A stretch of 64,000 nt of DNA, taken from Flectonema sp. DT1601. Its lineage: Eukaryota > Euglenozoa > Diplonemea > Diplonemida > Diplonemidae. Under the pieces are notes generated by a model that saw only the letters and a list, made by a program, of their open reading frames with translations, was not told the origin of the DNA and ran no database searches. Positions 34,616 through 44,271 of the stretch are shown here, piece after piece; the stretch's first letter is position 1; every line of letters starts with the position of its first letter. Location of the stretch: the NCBI GenBank assembly GCA_964019425.1, contig OZ025817.1, positions 930,001 through 994,000 of the forward strand. Reading direction: 5' to 3'. A program made the translations under genes and the position numbers.

Positions 34616-35016
34616 TACACTTTTATGTTATACCAAAACTGTTACTTCTTACACAAACTATTCCCACTCCCTTTTTTGATTGTTACTTCTGTACTCAATC
34701 ACACTGTTTGTTTTTATGTAATCATTTTTGTTGTTTACTTTCGTAATCTGACAATTGTATCAAAAAACAAATGAGCTCGACGACAATAATCATCGAGTTA
34801 GAAGAGGGAATTATTATTATTATTTTTTTTTAAAAAACGAGATGACGTACCCGCTATCCGTCTAATCTCTCATTCCTTCGAATCGTATCCGAGAATAACA
34901 TTATGATTATTGTTATCAACTTCTGTTGAACAACTTTCATTTCAGAAGATTATCAATACCTTTTCTCACGTTAATATTTCCCAACAGAAGACGTTCGTTA
35001 CAACTCTAATAAAAAG
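34616..35016. other. Spacer with a short hairpin
   Basis: Holds the imperfect inverted repeat CTCGACGA / TCATCGAG near 34777-34797 after the stop codon, and a T/C-rich tract ending in AG at 34986-34987. No gene seen. Confidence 0.5.
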
Positions 35017-35148
35017 ATGGATGCTGATGCCTCACAACAATTCGTGTTGGCGATGGTTTTCTGTTTACTTTTGATGTTTGGATTGGTGTTGGGATTCATA
35101 CTTCTATCAGATAGTGATGATGATAAGAAAAAAAAGAAAAATCAATAA
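35017..35148 (+). CDS. 43-residue single-pass membrane protein
   Basis: A short protein: MDADASQQ, then one hydrophobic helix at about 9-30 (FVLAMVFCLLLMFGLVLGF), then an acidic-basic tail SDSDDDKKKKKNQ. It has its own T/C-rich tract and AG at 34986-34987 and a 29-nt A-rich leader, like the larger genes here. The lysine-rich cytosolic end suggests a small ER or organelle membrane subunit. No family recognised. Its small size makes it less certain than its neighbours. Confidence 0.55.
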   Translation: MDADASQQFVLAMVFCLLLMFGLVLGFILLSDSDDDKKKKKNQ

Positions 35149-35526
35149 AAAAAAAAATGGTAAAAAAAAAACCCTAACTCCTTACCACACGTTAAGGCTC
35201 CTGAAAACTAGTGTTTTTATGGAACAGCAGAACTTTGATTTAGTGCACTTTTTTAAAAAAAAACCCGTATTGTAACTCCTAACCTGTGGCGTACCGAGAA
35301 TGTTAAGACTGAGTCTCTTACATTTTGAATAAGTGAGAATAACGTTGACCCTGAAAGAGTTGACGGAAATACTATTGACGAGAACATGTTTGACCCATCT
35401 TGGACTTGTGATAGACGATTCCAACTGTTGGGACGGGGAAAAGGTATCGGACAACAAACTGAGTAAGGATGTATTGACAAAAAAAAGTTTTTATTACATT
35501 ATTCCAACAGGACAACAGTAATAATA
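35149..35526. other. Spacer upstream of the FAM135-type gene
   Basis: No gene supported. It ends with a T-rich tract and AG at 35509-35510, 16 bases before the next ATG. Confidence 0.5.
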
Positions 35527-37878
35527 ATGTCTCAGGTCGTTACCGTAGACGTAGTTGTGGATCTCAAGAAGTTCATAAACGTTGATCTGATATCTCAAGG
35601 ACTGTATTATGTTGCGGTAACGATAAACGATCTCAATGGGAATGCAAAGCCATACGACATAACATGTGACAGTGCTATGAAGAGAGGAACTAATGAGTGG
35701 GAGACAATGATGGATGCGAGACTCGATAACGAAAAGAAATCTGCTAATTCGAGACATTTCTATGTTCGGTATGTCGAACAGGTAGTGTCGCTGTTTGAAA
35801 CTTGTAAGTTCACAATCACATCAGATATCGACACTGTGATGTCTATCAGTAAAGATGGTGTGTTTGCTGATCAAATTGAAATTACCTTCGAGTTGTTTCA
35901 TGTTTCTAAAGATCGACTGGAAACAATGTCTGGAGATGCCTACTCTCGTCAACGTGGAACTGAAGGACGCTTCCAAGCCTACAGCACAAGCACATCAAAA
36001 AAGATAGTCAAGGCACTGAAGGATGGCAAACCTGGCGTCAGACTACAACAAAAAGACGGAACTGACTGCTTCATCGACTTAAAGAATATGACAGAAGTCC
36101 TTGAGGACGGTTACGCTAGAAGGATAGTAAAGACCCAACAAGCGATAACTGATGATTTATTCAAAAGAGTTGCGAAGGTGATCATCCCATTCAAAGCCTC
36201 TTTACTACCTCACACTGAATGGATTCCTGTAACGTTCAGTAATTGGTATTTTGCAAGAATGGAAGCGACAATAAAGTCATCAATCACCGCAATCTACCCA
36301 AGTCCGTTGTCTAAAAGCTTAAAACCATCAACTCCGAGATCGCCACTGAAGGAAGTTATTGACAACACTCACGTGTCTTATCTTTTATACGCAATTGAGT
36401 TTATAAAATTATGGACAGCAAGACAATCTGCAACATACAATGACATGCGTGACCTGAATGATGTTTCTATCAAGGTTGACATGAGGGCTTCTGGAACAGA
36501 TGAATTAGAAAAAAATAAGGACGTCTCTCAAGAAGTACAAAAGAAGGATAAACTGACTCCCCGAATGGTCTTTCCAACGGCTTGTGAACGAGTTTGCGAT
36601 TTAATTGAAAACGGTGATCTGTTACAGCTCTGTCATTTTATCGGAAATCCACGCGATCTGCTACAAGATGCTAAGGAAGCAGCCAAAGCTGTAAAAACAC
36701 TCTTGTCAAATCCTTCTTTAGTTCTTCTCGATGGTGAACCACCTTCTGAAGCTTTAGGAAGGCTTTCACTTATGTTATCCGCAGCTTGGGTAGATCTCTG
36801 TGCTGGGGATCCTGCTAGTAGGAAGTTTAATGAAGAATGTGCGAGGACGGCATTCTTTTCTCACACGTCTGCTTATTATAAATCACTTCTGAATCAAGCT
36901 TCTCCTTCAGCTTTACCTCCGAACGCCCCACAATACTACGACTACCCCCAATTTACTGAAATCGCCATCAACGAGGTTAGAACTGAGGCAGATGATCCTC
37001 GAGAGATATCTCCCCGTGAAAATGACATCTCTGAAGAACTGTCACCTTCTTCAATTGATCTGGGAATGCATCCTGGAGCTCATATTATTGTATTCGTACA
37101 CGGATGGAAAGGTCATTCCGGAGACTTTCATTTATTAAAAAACTTTCTTGAGCTGTACCTTCAAGAAGGTACTCATTACCTTATATGTCAATCTATGCAA
37201 GGTCACCCAAATGCTTCAATTAAACAACTGGGAGAACATGTGGCTATGGAAGTCGATGAGTTTATATCACAGATTGGGATGGTAGACAAGCTGACATTCG
37301 TCGGTCACAGTATGGGAACGTTAGTGACAAGATCATGCTTACGGTCAAAGTATATGCAAAAATATCTTGATTGTTTGTATTCGTTTTTTTCATTTTCAGG
37401 ACCACATTTGGGAGTCGCCATATCAGAGAGTAAAACAATCGGATGTGCGATCGGATTCCTATCAACGTTTAAGAGAAGTAAAAATATCCGTGAGCTCAGA
37501 TTAGATGATTCGTATTTACACACGTTGTCAACATGTAGTAAAATTGGTAAGTTTAAACACGTATTACTCTTTGGTTCTGAGGAAGACGGGTTTGTTGGAT
37601 TCGACAGCGCTCTCGCATTCCCTACAACCCAACCAAAGCTATCAGCAGGTACATCCAAGAAGAAGAAGAGAATGGTTTCAGACATAGCTAGAAATCTAAC
37701 TGCTAATAGTATTCAGAACACAACTCTTCGTCGTTTTCTCGTGAGATTTAACCCTCAGGGACGTAAACAACTTACAAATTGGGTGGATCGCTTTATCGGA
37801 AAAGACGTTCACATTTCTTTCATAATTAATATCGATTTCATGCATGCTGTCATTAATAATTTTAAACAGTATTTTTGA
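35527..37878 (+). CDS. FAM135-type serine hydrolase (DUF676 lipase-like)
   Basis: 783 residues, no intron seen. The C-terminal third is an alpha/beta hydrolase: HIIVFVHGWKGHSGDF (oxyanion strand), the nucleophile elbow GHSMG with S595, SGPHLGV, SEEDGFVGF (likely acid residue) and a final HISFIINIDFMHAVI that matches the FAM135 end. The N-terminal part (about 1-130) fits the C2-like DUF3657 region found in the same family. FAM135 proteins are conserved in eukaryotes; the domain is lipase-like but the substrate is poorly known. The middle is helical. The ATG at 35527 follows an AG at 35509-35510 and begins the conserved beta-rich domain directly. Confidence 0.9.
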   Translation: MSQVVTVDVVVDLKKFINVDLISQGLYYVAVTINDLNGNAKPYDITCDSAMKRGTNEWETMMDARLDNEKKSANSRHFYVRYVEQVVSLFETCKFTITSDIDTVMSISKDGVFADQIEITFELFHVSKDRLETMSGDAYSRQRGTEGRFQAYSTSTSKKIVKALKDGKPGVRLQQKDGTDCFIDLKNMTEVLEDGYARRIVKTQQAITDDLFKRVAKVIIPFKASLLPHTEWIPVTFSNWYFARMEATIKSSITAIYPSPLSKSLKPSTPRSPLKEVIDNTHVSYLLYAIEFIKLWTARQSATYNDMRDLNDVSIKVDMRASGTDELEKNKDVSQEVQKKDKLTPRMVFPTACERVCDLIENGDLLQLCHFIGNPRDLLQDAKEAAKAVKTLLSNPSLVLLDGEPPSEALGRLSLMLSAAWVDLCAGDPASRKFNEECARTAFFSHTSAYYKSLLNQASPSALPPNAPQYYDYPQFTEIAINEVRTEADDPREISPRENDISEELSPSSIDLGMHPGAHIIVFVHGWKGHSGDFHLLKNFLELYLQEGTHYLICQSMQGHPNASIKQLGEHVAMEVDEFISQIGMVDKLTFVGHSMGTLVTRSCLRSKYMQKYLDCLYSFFSFSGPHLGVAISESKTIGCAIGFLSTFKRSKNIRELRLDDSYLHTLSTCSKIGKFKHVLLFGSEEDGFVGFDSALAFPTTQPKLSAGTSKKKKRMVSDIARNLTANSIQNTTLRRFLVRFNPQGRKQLTNWVDRFIGKDVHISFIINIDFMHAVINNFKQYF

Positions 37879-38012
37879 AAATGATTAATACGAATTTTTT
37901 TTTTCCTTTCTTTATCTCTCTCTGCTCTCTTAATTGCGTCGAGTATGTAAACAACGCTCAATATGTATTCGCTGAATAAGGTTAGCCTAGTACAAGCAAT
38001 ACTTAAAAAGAG

Positions 38013-38044
<32 letters not shown>

Positions 38045-38793
38045 ATTTCCTTCGTTTTGTTATGTTGTATTGTGAAAAGTTTTTTGACAAGAGTGAATAC
38101 GATTTTGGTAGACGGGGTTCTCCAGAATGATAGAAGAAAGAAAAAAAAAAAACAAAAAAAAAAAACAAACAACTTACCTCAAAGATATCATGTCCGTCCT
38201 TGCCGACATCACATTCTGGTAATTACTGTTTTTTTGTGACGTGTTTTTGTCACTGAAATAATCTAACCGCCTTTAACATATTTTTTTTTTAAAAAAAAAT
38301 TATTTTGTTTCTTCATAAGCAATATAACTCTTGTTGAGCATTACTTTGACATCCGACATATCACGAAAATTTATTTTCCAATGAGCTGTTCGTGAAGGAT
38401 ATCTGAAAATGATCCTCGTCTTGTGTGAATGGGGATTACCACAAAAAAAGAGGTACGGACGACGACACACCAAAAAAAAAAAAAAAAAAAAACGAAAGTA
38501 TTAAATAATCAAAGACGTGAATCTATCGTTCGTTTCTTCTTTACTGACGAATATGTAGGTGTGTCAAAAAAAAAAAAAAAAAAAAAACTCGGTCGTTCTC
38601 TTTCTTCGTCTGAGCACACAAACACAACCAAATGGAAAGGATACAGAGATTCGTAATATTTGTTTTGTTTATTTGAACTCGTGAAGAACATATCACTGAT
38701 GTCATTCCTTCTGTCCAATACAAACAGCACTTTTAATTATAATACATAATCTCATTTTTTATTATCAACCAGTCGGTGCAATCTTCACAAAAA
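37879..38793. other. AT-rich non-coding spacer
   Basis: No gene recognised. A/T runs dominate. T-rich sequence ends in AG at 38771-38772. Confidence 0.6.
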
Positions 38794-40096
38794 ATGCCAG
38801 TCCTTCGTTTGATTGGATGCTGTTCAGATGGCAAAGCAATCGTTGCGAAAGACAAGAAGGTCGTATCAGTTTCATGTCTGAGTGACACCATAGCAGGTTG
38901 CGTTGATAAAATCGAGCAAAGAGTTGGAATAAATGGAACCTACGAAAGAATGTTTATATTTGATGGAAAAACCTTACCAACGAAATGGAAAGGAATCGGA
39001 GATCCCATCGAAGTAGCTGCTGAGTTGAATTTAGAAAAATCATTTGAATCGCAAAACCTACAAGAGAATGGATGTTTCATTTTCATAATTATTTCTGGTG
39101 ATAAACCAAACTGGTTGCTCTTGCCGGGGGAAAAAGCACCTCAACCTCAACAGGATAAGAAGTTAAAGCGTATCTCAACCTCACTGCTACCGCCACCACC
39201 ACCACCTCCATCAGTAGCAAAGACACCATCGACACCATCAAGACATGTGAGTTCTGTTAAAAAAATATCACAAAAAAGTGAAAAGGTTCCAGAATGGGTT
39301 GAAAAAGCAAGCTTGCGTAGACAACAATCCGAAACCCCTGGTGATGCTATAGATGAAAGGTCAGCACTTAGGACTGATGCGCTTGCTCAGGAAACGATAC
39401 CAAAGGTAACATTAATTAAATCTCCTTCTGATGAATTACATCAACAACAACCCGTGGCTGAAATTCATGTTCAGCCTGCTCAGCCTGTTCAACCTGCTCA
39501 ACCCAGTGAAGAAACCATCGAATCGATAAAATTAAAAATGAGAGAGGAATTCGCATCTGAGATTTCCAACATGAGATCTCAAATAACATCCCTCAGCTCT
39601 GCTCTAAACGATCGATCCTCAAAGGAACTCGAACTTCGGGAGGAAATCCTCCGTCAAAAAGAAGAAGTGTTTCAGTGCAATACAAAATTTTCAGAATATA
39701 AAAAACAACAACATTGCGAAGTTGAAATATTAAAGGAAGAATGTGCAAAAGGTAGAATTCAACTTAGAGCAAGAGACAAGCAAATTGAAGAATTACAGCA
39801 CACTATAACTATCCAAGCACAACAAATCCAACAACAACAACCAGTAGACCTCATTAATAATGAGGAAGAGGAGGAGGAGGATAAATACTACACTCCAGAA
39901 CAGTGTTCACTAATATCCTCAATCTTAGATCCAATCCAGCATTCTGAAAGAAATCAACTCATGTCAGCTGAGTCAGAGTGTTGGTCGACAATAATTGCTT
40001 TCTCAACTCCAATAAGATGGAAACCACATCCAGTCACGACTGAACAGGTCATGCGGTGGAACACACGAGTCACTGCTTCCTCATTGAGCTATTGCT

Positions 40097-40098
<2 letters not shown>
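38794..40098 (+). CDS. Polyproline and coiled-coil protein, N-terminal domain unknown
   Basis: 434 residues from the ATG at 38794; the frame extends six codons further to a GTG but an ATG is preferred. The first 110 residues form a compact beta-rich domain (VSVSCLSDTIAGCVDKIEQRVG, MFIFDGKTLPTKWKGIGDP) that resembles a ubiquitin-like fold by eye. Then a basic/proline patch (LLPPPPPPPS), a Ser/Lys-rich linker, Q/P-rich repeats (QPAQPVQPAQP), a coiled coil at about 250-350, and an acidic patch. PPPPPP stretches often bind profilin or EVH1/SH3 domains, so a cytoskeletal role is possible. No family recognised. The stop codon is followed at once by T33 (40100-40132). Confidence 0.8.
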
Positions 40099-40132
<34 letters not shown>

Positions 40133-40391
40133 CGAGAGAGAGATTCTCACCCCAACTATTTATTATTGTACCTATTCTAAATTGTACTAATTTGTCTCCC
40201 TCTTCCCCTTTCTCATTCCCGCTGTATTTATTTATTTTCATATAATTTTTGTTTCGTTTGTGGCTATTCTGTTAATAACAACGAAGCCAATGTATTTATG
40301 TTTCATCAATGAAATTAAAGATAAAGATTGTTTTCTTTTTGACAGATGCTGTACATTGGTTGAGCAGAGCAACACCTTTTATTACTATAAA

Positions 40392-41165
40392 ATGACAGCT
40401 TTGGTTTTGTTGCAAGTTGTGGTTTTGTTTTGTCTGTTTCAGTTATCATGTGGTGAAGAGGAAGTTCATCAGCCGCAAGCAAAGTTCGGTGATGAAAGAG
40501 TTGTTATGCAAACTACAATGGGTGAGATTGAATTGGCTTTTTATGTTGAAACTGCACCAATTACCAGCAAGCACATGTTGTATTGTTTTAGAATGGGTTT
40601 ATTTGATAGTAATCACGTTTTCAGAGTTGACAAAGGTTTCGTAGCTCAAATTGCTGATGCAGGAAACGGACGAAGAGCTCGAATGAATCCAGTACAACAA
40701 AGAGTTGCTGCCAAGATGATTAAAGGAGAATTCCCAAAAGAGATAAAACACGTCAGAGGTGTCCTATCAATGGGCAGATGGGACGATCCTAACTCTGCAA
40801 CACATTCATTCTCAATGATGCTTGGTACAATGCCACACATGGATGGGGTGTACGCTCCTTTTGGTGAAGTAACAAAAGGTCTTCCTGTCCTCACTAATAT
40901 GGAGACAGTGGAAACAACTAAGAACGGAATCTTTGTGATGCCTAAAGAGAGAATTGAAATCTTGTCGACTTACATATACTCAGTCTCACCATCTACTCCT
41001 TCTCCTTCTCCAACAAGTGTATCCACTCAACCTTCACAAATAAGTAAACCTCAGGGACATGAAACCAGAATTAGTTTTAGCGTTTTATTATTTGGTGTTG
41101 TAGTTGGATGTACTCTTGGGCTTCTTCTACAAAAGAAGGAAGCAGTTAAAGATCGCAGTGTGTAG
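40392..41165 (+). CDS. CYP23-like secretory-pathway cyclophilin with C-terminal membrane helix
   Basis: 257 residues from the ATG at 40392, which gives a clean signal peptide (TALVLLQVVVLFCLFQLSCG); the frame extends upstream but without support. The domain matches the plant CYP23 type of cyclophilin: HVFRVDKGFVAQIADAGNGRRA, KHVRGVLSMGRWDDPNSA, HSFSMMLGT, YAPFGEVTKGL and GIFVMPKERIEILSTY. This type lacks parts of the classical active site, so prolyl isomerase activity is uncertain. After it come a Ser/Pro-rich stalk and a C-terminal helix (SVLLFGVVVGCTLGLLL) followed by KK, so the product is likely a type I membrane protein with the domain in the lumen. Confidence 0.92.
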   Translation: MTALVLLQVVVLFCLFQLSCGEEEVHQPQAKFGDERVVMQTTMGEIELAFYVETAPITSKHMLYCFRMGLFDSNHVFRVDKGFVAQIADAGNGRRARMNPVQQRVAAKMIKGEFPKEIKHVRGVLSMGRWDDPNSATHSFSMMLGTMPHMDGVYAPFGEVTKGLPVLTNMETVETTKNGIFVMPKERIEILSTYIYSVSPSTPSPSPTSVSTQPSQISKPQGHETRISFSVLLFGVVVGCTLGLLLQKKEAVKDRSV

Positions 41166-41408
41166 TGAAGTTGATTATTCCAATTACAAGGGAGGAGTAC
41201 TTACATGAGTTGTAATAGATTCAACAGTCAGAGATTGTTTTTATACAACTATCTCTCCACTGTTAGAAGGAAGTAATAAGGTTGTCGGAAGAGGTCCATA
41301 TGAGATATGTTGACTGTTGTAACTGCTGAAGGTAGTTTGAAAATAGTTTTTTTTTTTATTTTTTAAATATTTTGACTCTTCACTAGAAGCGACAAACAAG
41401 AAAAAAAA

Positions 41409-42380
41409 ATGGGAGACACGGACCTCGCGGCTCTCGAAGCAGAATTCGCACAAGTGACAGCTGAGAGGGATACAAACAGAAATGTTGGAGGAAAGATCAC
41501 AGCTAAAGATCCGATGTTTTTACCCATCAAGTACACAGATGCTTATAAGAAAATACGTGATAGAACTGACGAAACAAACCCACTGTGCTGGAGAAAGTAT
41601 CTGAAGGCATTACGCGAAGACCATCCTCATACTAGTAGCGGATGCTGGGCTTGGTTTCAAACAAATATTTCAAAGAATCTATCTGATGACAGGGACTTTG
41701 TGTATTGTATCACAACAGATATGACAGGGAGAGAACACGTTTCTTTTGACTGGTCGAATGAAACACACAGCAGACTTGCTTCAACAGTTTATAAGAAACT
41801 CATGGACAGACATCCAACTAGTACTGTGGAACCTTGCGGTGATCATTGGCTGAAACTCGGTTTTCAAGGTCCAAACTTTTTAACTGACGCAGGTCGTCTT
41901 GGGGCAGTTTTTGTTATGTTGCAAATGCTCAATTTCATCGATACTGCTCCTAAACTAGCGTCTACTACCTTTAATGAGTCACGTCCACCTGGAAATAGAA
42001 CGTTTTCATGGGCTTTGTGGGGATCATTCTGCAGTACTCGAACCATTAACGCCTTCAACTGCAAGAAGTTAAATAAATTTATTAACAAAGAAAAAGATGT
42101 AATGAAAGTTTTGAATAATTTTTATATTGGAGTTTGGGCTCAACTCTTCACAAAGTGGTGCAGTAAAGAAACCAGAGAAGAAATGCACGACTTTAATGCG
42201 CTTAAAAAAGAAATCGAAGAGTGGGTAATGACTAAACCTGATGCGGTACTCAAAAAAGCAACCCAAGCCATGGCTGAAAGTTTCGATGCTAAAAAGATAG
42301 TTAAAACAGATGGTCCACCGCTGACATTTACTGACTTGGAAGAGGCATCAAATAAAAAGAAAAAAATCGTTGAAGAATAG
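41409..42380 (+). CDS. ELMO-domain protein
   Basis: 323 residues. The core HWLKLGFQGPNFLTDAGRLGAVFVMLQMLNF is the signature of the ELMO/CED-12 domain (W..IGFQG..P.TD.R..G...L..L..F). ELMOD-type proteins are GTPase-activating proteins for Arf/Arl GTPases, while longer ELMO proteins regulate Rac through DOCK. No PH domain is present, so it resembles the short ELMOD group. The arginine finger of ELMOD proteins (usually a WX3IGFQG...DFR context) reads D-A-G-R here, so catalytic activity is uncertain. The tail is Lys/Glu-rich. An AG at 41385-41386 leaves a 22-nt leader. An Arf-like GTPase domain is encoded 8 kb downstream; a link is only possible. Confidence 0.85.
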   Translation: MGDTDLAALEAEFAQVTAERDTNRNVGGKITAKDPMFLPIKYTDAYKKIRDRTDETNPLCWRKYLKALREDHPHTSSGCWAWFQTNISKNLSDDRDFVYCITTDMTGREHVSFDWSNETHSRLASTVYKKLMDRHPTSTVEPCGDHWLKLGFQGPNFLTDAGRLGAVFVMLQMLNFIDTAPKLASTTFNESRPPGNRTFSWALWGSFCSTRTINAFNCKKLNKFINKEKDVMKVLNNFYIGVWAQLFTKWCSKETREEMHDFNALKKEIEEWVMTKPDAVLKKATQAMAESFDAKKIVKTDGPPLTFTDLEEASNKKKKIVEE

Positions 42381-42381
42381 C

Positions 42382-42385
<4 letters not shown>

Positions 42386-42412
<27 letters not shown>
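42386..42412. repeat. Poly(T) run after the ELMO gene
   Basis: 27 T bases starting five bases after the stop codon. Confidence 0.97.
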
Positions 42413-42680
42413 GGTATTAAATTTAATGTGATGTCGTTCTCGCTAACCTCTCTCAGAAGAACGCATCCGTTCATTGCATAAGAGTACACATGTTGTTTGA
42501 ATAGAACCCTCCTTCAAAGAGGTATGTCTGATTGTACATTATGACTGTCTTCCTATTTTTGTTGAGTAAAAAAATCCTATTTGCGTTAGTTAACTTTATT
42601 ATTATTATTATTATTATTTGTTTTGTTTTATTAACGAACGAGAAAAAACCTTTGAACTTATTATTTATTTCTACCAACAG

Positions 42681-43593
42681 ATGACTTATCCAACAGATTC
42701 AACAAAAAGTGAAGAGATAGATGGTGAACCTTTAGGATACAAAGACGACAATCAGTCATCTCTGAATATGGAAAATCGACAATCCTGGTCGGCAGTATAC
42801 TCAGTCGATCATAAGGGTTACATCTATTACAATGATCAAAATGGACATTCGGCATTGCATCTACCGAGACATGTGAAAGTGATAGTGCGAGACTTGCCGG
42901 TGAAATCATCTGGAGACGTACCTCCAATTCCAGGTACTGTATCACCAAATGAAATAAATCCACTTAGCAGAGACCACGTCTTGATTGATATGAATTCAGC
43001 GATTGTTCCTCCAACTGAAACACCTGTTTTATCTCCTCAAAAAATACTAAACCTCGCTGATGACTACGATATGATAATTAAGTCAACTATTCCGAATGAA
43101 TCAGTGAAGTCGGTGTCGTCGAGTAGTAAAGCGAATGAGTTGTTTTACGGGGCTTGTACCGAACCTGATACACTGAAAGAAACTCTTGAAGAATACCGCA
43201 ATTTGGAATTCTTGAAAGAGTTTGAAGAGAATGACGCGGAGAACACATTTCGAAATGAAATAACAGAATTATCGAAGATGTTAATCAAAACGAAATCCGT
43301 CAATGTTGGAGTTCATAAAACCGACACCGTCCAAATCCCCGAAAGTGATATTCCAACTCGCGAAATCTCCGACGTTCCGCGAGCAGAACCCATCCGCAAT
43401 ATGTTCATCGTGAGTGCTCTCGACGCTCAACCTCGCACAAAAGCAAAAATAAAACTTGTGTGTTTTGGCATTTGCTTGTTCGTGGTATGTGATTACAACT
43501 CTGTATATAGCTTTACTTTATAAATTAAAATAATTATAAATAATACAACAGTGCGGCATGATTGGAACCGTTATCGCTTCCTACGAGGAATAA
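42681..43593 (+). CDS. WW-like domain protein with C-terminal membrane anchor
   Basis: Two exons, 42681-43484 and 43552-43593 (phase 0; donor GTATGT, acceptor AACAG), 281 residues. A WW-like segment lies near 35-60 (SWSAVYSVDHKGYIYYND, ending HLP); the second Trp is replaced by Leu, so proline-peptide binding is uncertain. The middle is Ser/Thr/Pro-rich and acidic. The spliced end gives KLVCFGICLFV joined to CGMIGTVIASYEE, one continuous membrane helix with a very short tail: a tail-anchored or type II protein. Without the intron the frame ends in a poorer tail (YNSVYSFTL). The ATG directly follows AACAG, so it may be placed at the first base after a splice. Confidence 0.75.
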
Positions 43594-44271
43594 GTCATCA
43601 GCGTTTATTAACCTGATCAGCAGTAAGCTGTTCGTGGAATCCCACGTTGCCTCCACACATCCATTTTTTTTAATTATTATTATTATTATTATTGTTGTTA
43701 CGATTATTATCGTGTCAGTTTTTTCTTATAGTGCTGAATAAGCGCGTTGTTTTATGTTTTGTTTTGTCCCCCCAATTTGTTGCGTGTTAACCTTGATTTA
43801 TTTATCCAAGTCCCCCCTACTTATTGCTGTGGCCTGATGTAAAAATTCGAATTACAGCTGTACACAATATCCCTCAATAGTTTAATCTTCACAAACCTAA
43901 TTAGTATCTGTGACCTGGTTTAAACTGAAGATTTCCTCATCCGAAACGGTTTTTTTTTTCTTTTTTTACGCAACTAGTTTCGTTAAAACGATTATTTTTC
44001 CGACCGTTTTTTTTTTTTTTTTTGTGTGTTTCGTTTTGTGTTTTCTTTGTACGATGACTGCCGTTACTGTATTTGTGTTTTCTATCTCCGGTTGAGTTTT
44101 TTTTTTTTTTTTTTCCCCTTGAGTGACCCAACTGTATCTAATCGATAACGAGCAACAAGTTCTACTCCCTGAAGGTATTCACAATAAATGTGTTAAATGT
44201 GGTGAAAACTTTTAATTCGTTCTTTTGTATGTTATAATTATTCCACACAGAGTTTGTTATTTCTCAAGACG
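43594..44271. other. AT-rich non-coding spacer
   Basis: No gene seen. Contains ATT microsatellite at about 43672-43695 and T-runs. The end has T-rich sequence with AG at 44249-44250. Confidence 0.6.

Noticed and set aside
44254-44271. TTG-led extension of the unrecognised gene
   Set aside because: A real ATG follows six codons later and no other gene here needs a non-ATG start. The same reasoning removes the upstream parts at 4464, 38776 and 42618.
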